Shown: positions 1 through 9,839, numbered from the stretch's first letter. The stretch: DNA of 64,000 bases from JANTGF01 sp963750735 (GCA_963750735.1 CAVVRY010000006.1:310001-374000); one strand, 5' to 3'. Notes: generated by a model from the sequence alone, not told the origin. Numbers and translations are program-made.

Positions 1-570
1 AAGCCAAAAGCTGAAAAAGAGGGGGATCCAAAGACCAAGGCTCTACTTGCATATAGCGATAGTCAACTTGAAGGAAAAGCATTCGTTGATTGGAAACCTT
101 TTAATCATCCTACTTTAGGCGAAGTGGAAATTGGAGGAATGGTTCCTTATGCTGATAATACCCCAAAAGCGGAAATTATGGATTCAATATTTGCAATTCA
201 GATTCCATATATTTTTGAAATAACAAAAAAACTCCCAAAATTGGAAATAGTGAAGACTGAGGTAAAGGCCAAAGGTGGTGGAATATTTGAATTAAATGTT
301 TGGGTAGGAAATTCTTCCTTCTTGCCTTTCCCAACAGAAATGGGCAAAAAGAACGAGCAACCTGCTCCAGCCATTTTGTCATTGAAGAGTAATGAATTGG
401 AGATAATTTCGGGCAAAAAGCGAACTCCGGTTCAAAGTATAGCTGGGCTACAAAATAAAAAGCTAACCTGGTTAATAAAGTCAGATAAAAAATCAGATGT
501 TACTATTGAGTTAGCGGCCACCAATGCTTGGGGTGATAGCAAAAATGTTAAAATAGGAGGTGCAAAATGA
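1..570 (+). CDS. M14 family zinc carboxypeptidase, C-terminal part (5' end outside window)
   Basis: The reading frame is open from base 1, so the gene begins upstream; an in-frame GTG at 124 is an internal codon and not the start. The visible 189 residues end in a beta-sandwich-like tail. The block HPTLGEVEIGG matches HPVYGDIEIGG in the intact M14 peptidase just downstream, and the following LEIVKTEVKAKGGGIFEL and WVGNSSFLP segments sit where that protein has its own C-terminal domain. This supports a paralogous secreted metallocarboxypeptidase. The stop overlaps the next gene's start by 4 bp (ATGA), so the two are probably translationally coupled in one operon. The catalytic half is not visible, so activity cannot be judged. 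Confidence 0.75.
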   Translation, partial: KPKAEKEGDPKTKALLAYSDSQLEGKAFVDWKPFNHPTLGEVEIGGMVPYADNTPKAEIMDSIFAIQIPYIFEITKKLPKLEIVKTEVKAKGGGIFELNVWVGNSSFLPFPTEMGKKNEQPAPAILSLKSNELEIISGKKRTPVQSIAGLQNKKLTWLIKSDKKSDVTIELAATNAWGDSKNVKIGGAK

Positions 571-2321
571 AAAAAATTATAAAATATCTTGGTTTAGCTC
601 TTATTGGAGTTGTTTTAATAGTTCCGGTGAAAGGGCAATCAGCAGAGGTTAAAGTTCCGCTGCGATTCGACTTCTATTACACATACGATCAGGTTTGTGA
701 TGCTTTAAAAGCTCTGAATAAAGCCTTTCCTGATTTGACAAGCCTTGATTTGGTCGGGAAAAGTGAAGAGGGTAGGGAGATTTATGCTCTTACTATTAAC
801 AATCCTAAAACCGGTGATCCGCTAAGTAAACCTGGAGTTTATGTTGACGGTAACATTCATGGGAATGAACTTCAGGCTGCTGAAGTAGGTTTGTATTTCG
901 CCAATGAAATGCTTACCAAATATGGGAAAAACGAGAAAATCACTAAGTTGGTTGATAAGAATGCCTATTACATACTTCCTATTGTAAATGTTGATGGCAG
1001 ATATCACTTTTTTGCTGATGCCAACACGTCAAGTTCTAATAGAGGACTTCGCAGACCAAAAGACGATGATCGGGATGGCCTGTTTGATGAAGATTTTACA
1101 GATGATTTAGATGGGGATGGAAATATCTGTCAGATGAGGAAAAAGGACCCATTTGGTCAGTATAAAACCGATCCGGAAGATCCAAGGTTAATGGTCAGGG
1201 TGAAGCCTGGTGAAATGGGTGAATGGACTATACTCGGTAACGAAGGTATTGACAACGACGGCGATGGACGCATTAATGAAGATTCTGAAGGTTATGTCGA
1301 TCCGAATAGAAACTGGGGTTATAACTGGGAACCAAACTATGTGCAACGGGGAGCAGGGTATTATCCTTTTTCAGGGGTAGGTATAAGTGACATTCGTGAT
1401 TACATCATGGCCAGGCCTAATATCATTATGGTGTTTGCCTTCCACAATTCCGGCGGGATGTATTTACGCGGTCCCAGTGTAAAATCACAAGGAGAGTTTC
1501 AGCAGGGAGATATAAAAGTATTTGATTACCTGGGACAAAATGCAGAGAAAATTGTTCCTGGATACAGGTATCTGATCAGTTGGAAGGATCTTTATTCAAC
1601 TTATGGTGATTTCGGTGACTTTATGGATAATATTGTTGGTGCGTACACTTTTGTTGGTGAATTATTTATGTCTAGTTCTGAGACCTATAAGAAGGTTGAG
1701 AAGGGAAAAGATTCAGGTGAAAGTGATTCTTTCTTTGGTGAAAACAATGCCCGTTCCCGTGAACGCTTAAAATTCAATGATCATGTAGCTTTAGGTGAGT
1801 TATACACACCTTGGAAATCATATACACACCCTGTTTATGGTGATATTGAAATAGGCGGGTGGGTGAAAATGAGTTCTCGATTACCACATCCATTTATGCT
1901 GCAGGATCTCGTCCATAGGAATGCAGCAGCGGTAATTTTCGCCTCAGAGCAGACACCTACTATAAATATGGAGGTTTTTGAAAAAGAAGAAATAGGCAAG
2001 AACTTGTATCGCGTGAGGGTCCGCATTGCAAATAGCAAAGCAATGCCTTCAATAACCTATCATAGTGTAAGAAAGAAGGTATATCCAATGGATGTAATTA
2101 AGGTGAGTGGGAACGGGATTAAAGTAGTGTCAGGTGGAAAAATTACAAATGTTTATACCGACCAGGTAAATTACAAACCATATAAACCCGAAGTACAGTT
2201 TTGCCAGGTTCCAGGTTTTGGCAAAGTTGAATACCAATTTCTTGTATCAGGTAAAGGAAAGCTTGAAGTTGAATTTACCTCAAGAAAAGCTGGTAAAATA
2301 CAGAAAACGATAGATTTGTAG
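567..2321 (+). CDS. Secreted M14 family zinc carboxypeptidase
   Basis: 584 residues. An N-terminal signal peptide (about residues 1-24, ending near KGQSA) indicates export. The M14 core is complete: zinc ligands H98 and E101 in HGNE, the substrate-binding Asn-Arg pair in DPNRNW (residues 245-250), the third zinc ligand H293 in FAFHNSGG, and a catalytic glutamate candidate E365 in FVGELF. Two Asp/Gly-rich stretches (about 166-185 and 228-238) resemble calcium-binding loops inserted in the catalytic domain. The tail from about residue 420 is a beta-rich domain shared with the upstream paralog. The start overlaps the preceding stop by 4 bp. Likely role: extracellular or periplasmic trimming of C-terminal residues from peptides; substrate unknown. 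Confidence 0.88.
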   Translation: MKKIIKYLGLALIGVVLIVPVKGQSAEVKVPLRFDFYYTYDQVCDALKALNKAFPDLTSLDLVGKSEEGREIYALTINNPKTGDPLSKPGVYVDGNIHGNELQAAEVGLYFANEMLTKYGKNEKITKLVDKNAYYILPIVNVDGRYHFFADANTSSSNRGLRRPKDDDRDGLFDEDFTDDLDGDGNICQMRKKDPFGQYKTDPEDPRLMVRVKPGEMGEWTILGNEGIDNDGDGRINEDSEGYVDPNRNWGYNWEPNYVQRGAGYYPFSGVGISDIRDYIMARPNIIMVFAFHNSGGMYLRGPSVKSQGEFQQGDIKVFDYLGQNAEKIVPGYRYLISWKDLYSTYGDFGDFMDNIVGAYTFVGELFMSSSETYKKVEKGKDSGESDSFFGENNARSRERLKFNDHVALGELYTPWKSYTHPVYGDIEIGGWVKMSSRLPHPFMLQDLVHRNAAAVIFASEQTPTINMEVFEKEEIGKNLYRVRVRIANSKAMPSITYHSVRKKVYPMDVIKVSGNGIKVVSGGKITNVYTDQVNYKPYKPEVQFCQVPGFGKVEYQFLVSGKGKLEVEFTSRKAGKIQKTIDL

Positions 2322-2350
2322 TTCTATAAATTTACATTTTAGATAAAAAT

Positions 2351-2376
2351 TAGAGGGCGGCCATGGCCGCCCTCTA
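2351..2376. terminator. 26-bp perfect palindrome between convergent genes, probable bidirectional terminator
   Basis: The sequence is a perfect palindrome centred on CCATGG with GC-rich arms (GAGGGCGGCC and its complement). It lies 30 bp after the M14 peptidase stop and about 80 bp before the end of the convergent purS. There is no clear T-run on either side, so it may act as a strong transcription block rather than a classical intrinsic terminator. A smaller hairpin (GCCT GAG AGGC, about 2443-2453) lies closer to purS. Confidence 0.6.
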
Positions 2377-2455
2377 TAGTTAGGTATTTTCGGATTTATC
2401 ACCAATGAAATGATTAAATCATTTTCATCGGGAAGTTTTTGCCTGAGAGGCTTTA

Positions 2456-2710
2456 TTACTTAATTTTTTTCAGGCTATATTCATAACCTTCCATAATTGG
2501 ATTTGCCAATAATTTGTTGCATGCCTCGTTTACACGTTCCATGGCTTTTTCCTCATTGGCTTCCTCTATTTCCAGTGTGATATGTTTTCCTATGCGTACA
2601 TTGGTAATTTCACTAAAACCAATATTATTCAGACTATTTGTTACAGCTTTTCCCTGAGGATCAAGTAAGGCTTTTAAAGGCATAACATTTATCTCGGCTC
2701 TGAATTTCAT
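2456..2710 (-). CDS. purS: Phosphoribosylformylglycinamidine synthase subunit PurS
   Basis: 84 residues, the usual PurS length. It starts MKFRAEINVMPLKALLDPQG, which matches the PurS pattern of a beta strand followed by LDPQG, and continues with a GF..I..VRIGK segment and the LEIEE block. PurS bridges PurL and PurQ in the enzyme that converts FGAR to FGAM in purine synthesis, in organisms where the synthase is split. No purL or purQ is in the window. pssA lies 10 bp upstream on the same strand, so the two are probably co-transcribed. It acts in the cytoplasm. Confidence 0.88.
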   Translation of the reverse strand: MKFRAEINVMPLKALLDPQGKAVTNSLNNIGFSEITNVRIGKHITLEIEEANEEKAMERVNEACNKLLANPIMEGYEYSLKKIK

Positions 2711-2720
2711 TTTATTTTGA

Positions 2721-3458
2721 TTAAGGTTTATTAAGGAATATTGAATTTATCAATGCCATAAAAATATATAAAATTATGATAACAAAAACAGCTTTTAGAT
2801 AAAATAGAATCAGTAAAACTAAGGATATTAGTATTAATAAATAAGCAGGAATATTTGATGGATCTTTTAGGTTCTTGATTTTCAGAGAAAACATAGGGAT
2901 AGTGGAGACCATTAGGAATGATATACTAATTATTAGAAGGAACAAAGTGAGGGGAGAATTTAAAAGATCTTTTAGAAAAGCAAAAGATTCCGACTGCATT
3001 ACAAGAGGCAAAGAAGCAAATAGCAATCCTGAAGCTGGAGTAGGTAAGCCCAGGAAATGATCCTCTTGTCCCTCATCAATATTGAATTTGGCCAATCTTA
3101 ATGCAGAGGCAATAACAATCAGCGCTGGTGATACAATTAATAATATTTGTAGAATTGAAAGTTCTTGGATTTTCTCCCAGGTTAAAGAAATCTCAAGTAT
3201 ATGGCCCATTTGAAAGAATAGGATTACAGCTGGGGCCAATCCGAAACTTATAAGATCAGCAAGAGAATCTAATTGCTTCCCAAGTTCCGAATAAGCATTC
3301 AATGTACGAGCTGCAAATCCATCAAGGAAATCAAATACTGCTGCAATGAATATCATGTAAGCTGCTAGAATAGGATTTCCAACTATAGAGAAAAATATTG
3401 AGAGGATACCACTTAGCAGGTTTAGAGTTGTAATGGTATTTGGAATATGCTTTATCAT
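2721..3458 (-). CDS. pssA: CDP-diacylglycerol--serine O-phosphatidyltransferase
   Basis: 245 residues with several hydrophobic helices. The CDP-alcohol phosphatidyltransferase signature is complete: D46, G47, A50, R51, G60, D64 and D68, in the spacing DGxxARxxxxxxxxGxxxDxxxD. The N-terminus MIKHIPNTITTLNLLSG is typical of bacterial type II PssA. The enzyme makes phosphatidylserine from CDP-diacylglycerol and serine at the cytoplasmic membrane, the first step to phosphatidylethanolamine. It precedes purS by 10 bp. A short AT-rich stretch separates it from the divergent lipoprotein gene at 3694. Confidence 0.93.
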   Translation of the reverse strand: MIKHIPNTITTLNLLSGILSIFFSIVGNPILAAYMIFIAAVFDFLDGFAARTLNAYSELGKQLDSLADLISFGLAPAVILFFQMGHILEISLTWEKIQELSILQILLIVSPALIVIASALRLAKFNIDEGQEDHFLGLPTPASGLLFASLPLVMQSESFAFLKDLLNSPLTLFLLIISISFLMVSTIPMFSLKIKNLKDPSNIPAYLLILISLVLLILFYLKAVFVIIILYIFMALINSIFLNKP

Positions 3459-3613
3459 TGTGCCTTATATGAGCACAAATGTAAGGGAAAATATGGGATT
3501 ACTTAAAAGCTATTGTAACAAAAACCTTCAAAAACGTGTATAATCTTATGACTAATATATGATTACTTGAATTACGGAGCCTGCTTATGTACTGGCGATC
3601 ATATGCAATTTAT

Positions 3614-3621
3614 TACATTTG
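3614..3621 (+). promoter_or_regulatory. Candidate -7 element TACATTTG
   Basis: The octamer matches the Bacteroidota -7 consensus TAnnTTTG exactly and lies 72 bp before the lipoprotein start at 3694. No clear TTTG -33 box is seen at the expected distance. It sits inside a weak inverted repeat (ATGCAA ... TTGCAT, about 3603-3624). Confidence 0.35.
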
Positions 3622-3693
3622 CATAATCATTGCTATTACATATACTATTAGTTAGCTTAGTAATGTTATAGTATTAAGTAAAATTTCAAAAAT

Positions 3694-4569
3694 ATGAATC
3701 GAAGAGTCATCATTTTATTTACAATCATATCGATTGGAGTATTGTTTGGGTCTTGTAAGAAAGAATCAAATGAACCCTTTCATGAGCTAAGTCTTAATAC
3801 AGATTACTTTGTTGACCATACATGTGCTGATTTATCTGTTATACCTGAAGCGTATATTAATGCAGCTAAAAGAGATCTGAATATAGTTTATGGCCATACA
3901 TCGCATGGAAGTCAGTTAATTACTGGTATGGATGGACTAGTTGATTTCAAGGGTAGTATGTATGCATATTCATTTTTACCCAGTGATTCTAAGTTAACTA
4001 TACACGACCAGGGAATAAGCGGGGATTTAGGAAATCCAGATCGTTTTACCTGGGCGCAGAGAACCAGGGATTATATAGCCTCTAATCCTGAAGTAAATGT
4101 TGTTATCTGGTCATGGTGTGGCCAGGTAAGCACAGCCACTGAGGATGATATTACGGACTACTTAAGTTTAATGCAGGGGCTTGAAAACGATTATCCTAAA
4201 ATCAGGTTCATTTATATGACAGGCCACCTTGATGGAACAGGGCTAGATGGTCCATTGCATCTTAGAAATCAGCAGATCCGCAAATTCTGTAGTGATAATA
4301 AGAAGATATTGTATGATTTTGCAGATATAGAAAGTTATGATCCCGATGGAAATTATTTTGGAGATAAAATACCAAATGATAATTGTGATTATGATTCTGA
4401 CAACAACGGTTCACGAGATGCAAACTGGGCAATAGAGTGGCAAAATGCACACACAGAGGGGACCGATTGGTATGATTGCTCATCAGCTCACAGTCAGCCT
4501 CTTAATGCCAATCAAAAAGCTTACGCTGCATGGTGGCTATGGGCCAAGCTGGCAGGCTGGGATGGTTAA
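3694..4569 (+). CDS. Lipoprotein of unknown function with HTSHG motif
   Basis: 291 residues. A lipoprotein signal ends at Cys21 (LFGSC), so the mature protein is membrane-anchored outside the cytoplasm. I do not recognise the family with certainty. Conserved-looking blocks are VYGHTSHGSQ (about residues 67-76), VVIWSWCGQVS, FIYMTGHLDG and a C-terminal segment with His-Ser followed by LNANQKAYAAWWLWA. The order of a Ser/His-bearing N-terminal block, a central strand ending in a Gly-His pair and a late His resembles secreted SGNH-type hydrolases, but the classic GDSL block is absent, so this is only a hint. An Asp/Asn-rich stretch near residues 224-240 could bind calcium. The gene stands alone between divergent pssA and a convergent permease. 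Confidence 0.6.
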   Translation: MNRRVIILFTIISIGVLFGSCKKESNEPFHELSLNTDYFVDHTCADLSVIPEAYINAAKRDLNIVYGHTSHGSQLITGMDGLVDFKGSMYAYSFLPSDSKLTIHDQGISGDLGNPDRFTWAQRTRDYIASNPEVNVVIWSWCGQVSTATEDDITDYLSLMQGLENDYPKIRFIYMTGHLDGTGLDGPLHLRNQQIRKFCSDNKKILYDFADIESYDPDGNYFGDKIPNDNCDYDSDNNGSRDANWAIEWQNAHTEGTDWYDCSSAHSQPLNANQKAYAAWWLWAKLAGWDG

Positions 4570-4601
4570 TAGTATTTGGACCCACATCGAGAAGCAAAAT
4601 A

Positions 4602-5921
4602 TTAAAGCAGAATTAAACTAAGGATATAAACTGCTACAATCCCTGTTATTCCCTGGAAAAATGTTGCTACTGTCTGGCTTTTTAGTGCAGTTTGAACATT
4701 CATGCCCGAAAACTGAGATACAACCCAAAAATAACTGTCATTTAAATGGGATACTGTCATTGCACCGGCTCCAATTGCAAGAACACCAAGTGCTTTTCCC
4801 GCAGGTGATAACAAGCCAAGAGGTTCGAGCATGGGTGATACAATAGCAGCTGCAGTAATAATGGCTACAGTAGATGATCCCTGGGCAGATTTTAAAATGG
4901 CCGCAACTATAAAAGGTAAAAATATGCCCATTTGCTGGTCTGAAAATGATGACTGAATAATATCACCTATGCCGGCAGCACGAATAATATTGCCTAAAGA
5001 GCCACCTGCACCTGTAATCAAGATTATTACCCCTGCCTCTTTCAATCCGGTAGTTACCCAATCGAAACGATTGTTTTTTGTACTTCTGACCAAATTGAAT
5101 GATAGCAGAACCCCAATAAATAAGGCTACGATTGGATGCCCTGCAAAACTAAAAAACTGGAAAATGAATCCTTCTCCAAATGGATGAGCCGGAAGTTGGG
5201 CTACAGACTTAAATGCTATTAATACAATAGGAATAAATATGGGCAATAATGCTTTTGTGATTCCAGGAGTATTTATATTCTCATCTTCCTCAATAGATTC
5301 AGATATAGTTTTCATTTTTAGTTTTCCTCCAATAAATTTCGCCCATAAAAAACCAGCTAAACTTGAGGGTATGGCAACCAGTATTCCCAGTAAGATAACT
5401 ATGCCAATATCTGCATCAAGGGCCGCAGCTGCTGCCAGAGGCCCAGGAGTGGGAGGGATAAATACATGTGTAGCATAAAGTCCTGCTGACAATGAAATTG
5501 CTAAAACTACCATGGAAACGCCCGTCTTTTTACTCAGTGCTTTGTTCAGGGCAGAGAGAATTACAAATCCTGAATCACAGAATACAGGTATTGAAACTAT
5601 GAAGCCTGTAAGATTCATAGCAAGCGGGGATCTTTTCAGGCCTACCAACCTAAGTATAGCATCAGCTAAAACCCTGGTAGCGCCACTTTTTTCAAGAAAT
5701 ATACCAATAACGGTTCCAAAGGCGATGATTATTCCAATACTACTCAGTGTATTTCCAAAGCCTTCAGTAATTTTTGAAATAATTTGCGTACCATCCATGC
5801 TAGCCGCAAAGCCAAGGATAATTGCAGAAACTATTAAAGAAAAGAAAGGATGTAGCTTAAACTTCGCAGTGGAGACTACAATAAATATTAAAACAAGAAG
5901 CAGGTAAATTAGTATTTGCAT
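4602..5921 (-). CDS. GntP family gluconate/hexuronate:H+ symporter
   Basis: 439 residues, almost entirely hydrophobic, with about 12 predicted membrane segments. Family landmarks include the IPVFCDSGFVIL segment, the THVFIPPTPGPLAAA segment and the late GAGAMTVSHLNDSYFW block, all typical of GntP-type permeases for gluconate and related sugar acids. It begins 28 bp downstream of the UxaE-type epimerase on the same strand, so the pair is likely one operon in which the permease imports the sugar acid. Gluconate, galacturonate/tagaturonate or fructuronate are possible substrates; the neighbour favours a hexuronate or hexulosonate. Confidence 0.9.
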   Translation of the reverse strand: MQILIYLLLVLIFIVVSTAKFKLHPFFSLIVSAIILGFAASMDGTQIISKITEGFGNTLSSIGIIIAFGTVIGIFLEKSGATRVLADAILRLVGLKRSPLAMNLTGFIVSIPVFCDSGFVILSALNKALSKKTGVSMVVLAISLSAGLYATHVFIPPTPGPLAAAAALDADIGIVILLGILVAIPSSLAGFLWAKFIGGKLKMKTISESIEEDENINTPGITKALLPIFIPIVLIAFKSVAQLPAHPFGEGFIFQFFSFAGHPIVALFIGVLLSFNLVRSTKNNRFDWVTTGLKEAGVIILITGAGGSLGNIIRAAGIGDIIQSSFSDQQMGIFLPFIVAAILKSAQGSSTVAIITAAAIVSPMLEPLGLLSPAGKALGVLAIGAGAMTVSHLNDSYFWVVSQFSGMNVQTALKSQTVATFFQGITGIVAVYILSLILL

Positions 5922-5949
5922 CTAAAAAAAGCTAAACAAAAAAGACCTC

Positions 5950-7200
5950 TTATTTTCCAATGAAAATAGGTTTAATATGCCTTTCATAGAGATTTTGAGT
6001 GACATTTTTTTCAATTTCATTGGAGTATTGATTAAGGGCATTGGTAAATTCCTCTCCTAATTCTGCAGCAATTTTATATGCACAATGTAATAACTGCCTG
6101 AATTCCGGGTCATAGCTTGGATTCCCCTGGTCGTGTCTGAGTGTATCTGCAAATTTCTTCCCATCCCAATCATTTACAGTTTCCATCGTGGGTAAATTGT
6201 TATACTCAATATCAATAACCGTACTGTAAGGACCGGTCAATTCATCATAGCGATTAAGGGCCTGGGAATATATGTTTTTCGCTATTTCCAAACCATTATC
6301 TCCAACTTCTGCTAGACTTATTAATTCCTCCAGCCAGGTGGTTCCAGCAGTTTTAATATGTAAGCCAGCATCATGCTTTTTGATGATGCTATTAATCGGA
6401 TCGTAAATTGAAAACTTATCACTACCTGAGTGTACGCTGAGTTTAAGGTTTTCGGGCAAACCAAACTCTTTAATGGCTAATTTAATAATGAGAATATCCT
6501 CTTCAAATTCTTTACTGAATTTATTTATATCGCCTACATAATCTACTCCTTTATTAAACCGACCTGTAAATTTAGGTGCAATGGTTTGAGTTGGTATTCC
6601 AGCATCCGATATAGCAGCAAGTATGAAGAATAATTCTACAGGAGTCTGTGGATTCATGACCTCATCCATAGAAACTTCAGTAATAAAACCATCAACTCCT
6701 TTTTTATCAGCAATATAGTTGTAAATCTGTTTTGCTTCATTTATGGCAAACAGGAAATCCAGGGCTATTTGCTCAAGGAATTTTTTACTAATTGTAAATG
6801 GCTCCTTAATACCTGGAACTTTCCATTCTCCAACATAGTTGGAGAATTTTTCAACAAATAAATTTATTTCTTCTTCGTTGGCCGGCTTTCCAATATAATC
6901 TGCAACATCAAGTGTGAAAAAATCCGAAGAATCGATAAATGCGTCTACATTCGATAAGTTAATATGGTCAGCATCAATCAGATATTGCCCTTTCCATCCT
7001 AACGATTCTACTGCATCATTTGCTTCAATCCTGACATCTTCGGGTGTTGACTTAACAGTTTGATGTTCTCGGAATGATTTGTTCCATACGGGTGTGATTG
7101 TTACGCCTTCATTTCTTGCAATGATACTTGCCTTAAGTTGTGCTTTGCCTTCATGAGCAAATCTATCACCGTTACCGAATGAGTATTTATTTAAGATCAT
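5950..7200 (-). CDS. uxaE: Tagaturonate/fructuronate epimerase, UxaE family
   Basis: 416 residues, close to the family length. The N-terminus has the UxaE-like FGNGDRFAHEGKAQLKA and TPVWNKSFREH blocks, followed by ADHINL, TEVSMDE, KFTGRFNKGVDYVGD and LSVHSGSDKFSIY segments with His, Asp and Glu residues suited to a metal site. Characterised members interconvert tagaturonate and fructuronate, linking galacturonate breakdown to the fructuronate/mannonate branch. It is the first gene of a two-gene operon with the GntP-type permease. No other uronate genes are in the window, so the rest of the pathway must be elsewhere. Confidence 0.85.
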   Translation of the reverse strand: MILNKYSFGNGDRFAHEGKAQLKASIIARNEGVTITPVWNKSFREHQTVKSTPEDVRIEANDAVESLGWKGQYLIDADHINLSNVDAFIDSSDFFTLDVADYIGKPANEEEINLFVEKFSNYVGEWKVPGIKEPFTISKKFLEQIALDFLFAINEAKQIYNYIADKKGVDGFITEVSMDEVMNPQTPVELFFILAAISDAGIPTQTIAPKFTGRFNKGVDYVGDINKFSKEFEEDILIIKLAIKEFGLPENLKLSVHSGSDKFSIYDPINSIIKKHDAGLHIKTAGTTWLEELISLAEVGDNGLEIAKNIYSQALNRYDELTGPYSTVIDIEYNNLPTMETVNDWDGKKFADTLRHDQGNPSYDPEFRQLLHCAYKIAAELGEEFTNALNQYSNEIEKNVTQNLYERHIKPIFIGK

Positions 7201-7416
7201 ATTTTAGTTGTTTGGTTGGGAAAAATTGATTGTAAATATCAGGGAATAAATTCATTTTCCAAAACTAATTAGTCCAAATTCTGAAATAAAAATAGTTGGA
7301 TATGAATGATGAACATATATTTCTAAAAAGAAAAATTGGCGTGAATTTATAAAAGAAAAATTGCAACTAAAACCGAATAGGTGCGTCTTAAATATATAAA
7401 TTTATCCTTCCAGAAG

Positions 7417-9811
7417 ATGGTAAGAAATTATCTATTAACAGCATTCCGAAACATTATCAGGCATAAGGGCTTCACTTTTTTAAATGTTTTGGGTCTCTCC
7501 CTGAGTATGGCGGTATGTATGCTCATTATAGTAATTCTAGTTGACCAGTATGCATACGATAAACAGCATCTTGAAAAACATCAGATTTACAGGATTCAAT
7601 CAATTGATAATAAGAGTGAGTTTTCACTAAATAGATATGCATCTACTGCTTACCCATTGGCTGATGAACTTTCAAATAACTTTCCTTTTATTGAAGAAGC
7701 CGTTATGGTAAAAAACTCCTTACGAGGGGATGGGGTTTATAATGGCAATCGGATAGCTTTGAATGGCTTATATACTGATGATTCCTTTTTTAGGGTTTTT
7801 AACTTTACGTTAAAGGGTGGTTATCAGAATGCTATCCTGGATGAGCCATTTAAAATTATTTTACAGGAAGAAATATGCTCGCAAGTATTTCGGGGATGAG
7901 GATCCTGTAGGTAAGTTTTTAGATATTGATAGCATTGGTAGCTTTGAAGTAGTCGGTATCATTGAAGAAACAAAAAATAAATCTCATGTCCAGTTTGAGG
8001 TGCTAGCTTCTGCCAAAACACTTGAATCTCTTGAAAATGCTGGTAAAATAAAGAACTTGTCAGGCAACTGGGGCAACTACTACACCAACTATGCTTATGT
8101 TGTATTAATAGAAAATGCTGATTTAACCAATGTTCAGAACGCTCTGGATGCAATAAGTATAGAGAAATATGAAGATAATGACGAGTATAATCTTTCATTT
8201 TACTTGCAGCCTCTCGAGAAAATCGTTCCAGGGCCATTATTGAGTAATGAACTTGGACTCTATTTACCCAAGGTATTCGTCATTTTTCTGGCTGGTCTGG
8301 CTCTGGTAATAATTATTTCAGCGGCATTTAACTATACAAGCTTGTCCCTGGCAAGATCCCTGCTGAGGGCAAAAGAGGTAGGTGTAAGAAAGACTATCGG
8401 TGCCACCCGAAAGCAGATTATCATTCAATTTTTACTTGAGGCTGTACTTATAACTATGGTTTCATTAATCTTTGCTTACCTCTTATTACAGGTTCTCCTT
8501 CCAGCATTTTCAGGTATGCAATTGATGTCCTTATTAGAAATAAGACCTGAACAAAACTTCGTTGTAATATTATGGTTTTTAATATTTGCTCTGGTTACCG
8601 GAATAATAGCTGGCTTACTGCCTTCGTTATTCGTTTCTTCATTTAATCCTATTAACGTATTAAAGGGTGTTACTAACCTGAAAATATTCAGTAAAATAAC
8701 TCTTCGTAAGATTTTACTTGTTTCACAATACGTTTTCTCAATTGTATTTATTGTGTCTATTATTCTTATATTCAGGCAGATGGATTTTATGGTAAATGCC
8801 AAAATGGGATTTGACCGGGACATTGTTTATAATATACAATTAAGAGGGCATGATTTTAAAAAGGTATCAGACCAGCTTAGTCAGATACCAGAAGTAAGTT
8901 TACAATCAAATGCTTCTCATATACCTGGGATTGGTAATATTTGGGATACCAAAATAAAACATCTGGCAGACGAGGAAAATATAACTGCAGATTATTTTTC
9001 AGTCGATCCAAATTATATTTCTACCATGGGGCTTGAACTAATAAGCGGGCAGGATTTCCCGAAAGATTTTTTATCTAAAAATGAGAAGTTTATTATAATA
9101 AATGAGTTGGCGGTTGAGAGATTTAATTTTAAGACACCGGAGGAAGCCATTGGTGCAAGCATGTTGTTGGATGATACTATTCAGGTAGAGATTATAGGTG
9201 TTGTAAAGGATTATAAATATGCAGCATTGTTTTTAAATCAAAAACCATTAATACTAAGAATAAAACCAAGTAGTTACAGAATTGCTGTTTTACGTATTAA
9301 TTCTCCAAATATTCATACCACTGTAAGTAAAATTGAGAAAGCATGGAAACAAATTGATTCTGTTCATGAAATGGAAGGAGATTTTCTGGATTCAGAGATC
9401 AGAGAATATTATAAGTTTTTCGAAGATGTTTTATATACTGTGGGTTTTACTACATTACTGGCAATTGTAATTGCAAGCCTTGGGCTTTTTGGAATGGCTA
9501 CTTACAGCACACAGACCAAACTAAAAGAAATTGGGGTTAGAAAAGTATTTGGAGCGAATTCAAAAAGCATTGCATATTTCATTTCAAAATCATACTTAAT
9601 TTTGCTGCTAATTGCTGCATTTATTGCAGGTCCACTAGGCTATTATGTAAATAATTTATGGTTGCAAAACCTGGCTTTCCATGTATCATTTGGATTCTGG
9701 ACAATATTAGCCGGTGTTCTAATTGTTGTGCTTATTGCATTAGTTACGATTTCCTCACAAACTTTGAAAGCGGCCAATACAAATCCAGCCAATGTCTTAA
9801 AATATGAATGA
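7417..9811 (+). pseudogene. FtsX/MacB-type ABC transporter permease, frameshifted
   Basis: Two overlapping frames together encode one permease of about 809 residues. The first frame opens at ATG 7417 (MVRNYLLTAFRNII, the usual family start; an in-frame GTG at 7381 is less likely) and stops at 7899. The second carries on from KYARKYFGDEDPVGK to 9811. Dropping one A near 7873 in GAAGAAATATG joins ILQEE to YARKYFGDEDP, the conserved junction. The product would have an N-terminal helix, a MacB-like extracellular domain, a first FtsX core (LARSLLRAKEVGVRKTIGA), a second extracellular domain and a last FtsX core (TKLKEIGVRKVFGANSKS). No ATPase is adjacent. It is a real single-base mutation or a sequencing error. 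Confidence 0.85.
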
Positions 9812-9839
9812 TCAAAATCTGAAAATTGATCCGGGAGGA

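Noticed and set aside
5512..5907. 131-residue frame antisense to the GntP-type permease
   Set aside because: It lies wholly inside a well-supported membrane protein gene and has no start context or motif of its own.
7817..7899. Programmed ribosomal frameshift in the FtsX gene
   Set aside because: No slippery heptamer or downstream structure is apparent, the shift needs a base skipped, and many similar one-base shifts occur in unrelated genes in the window.
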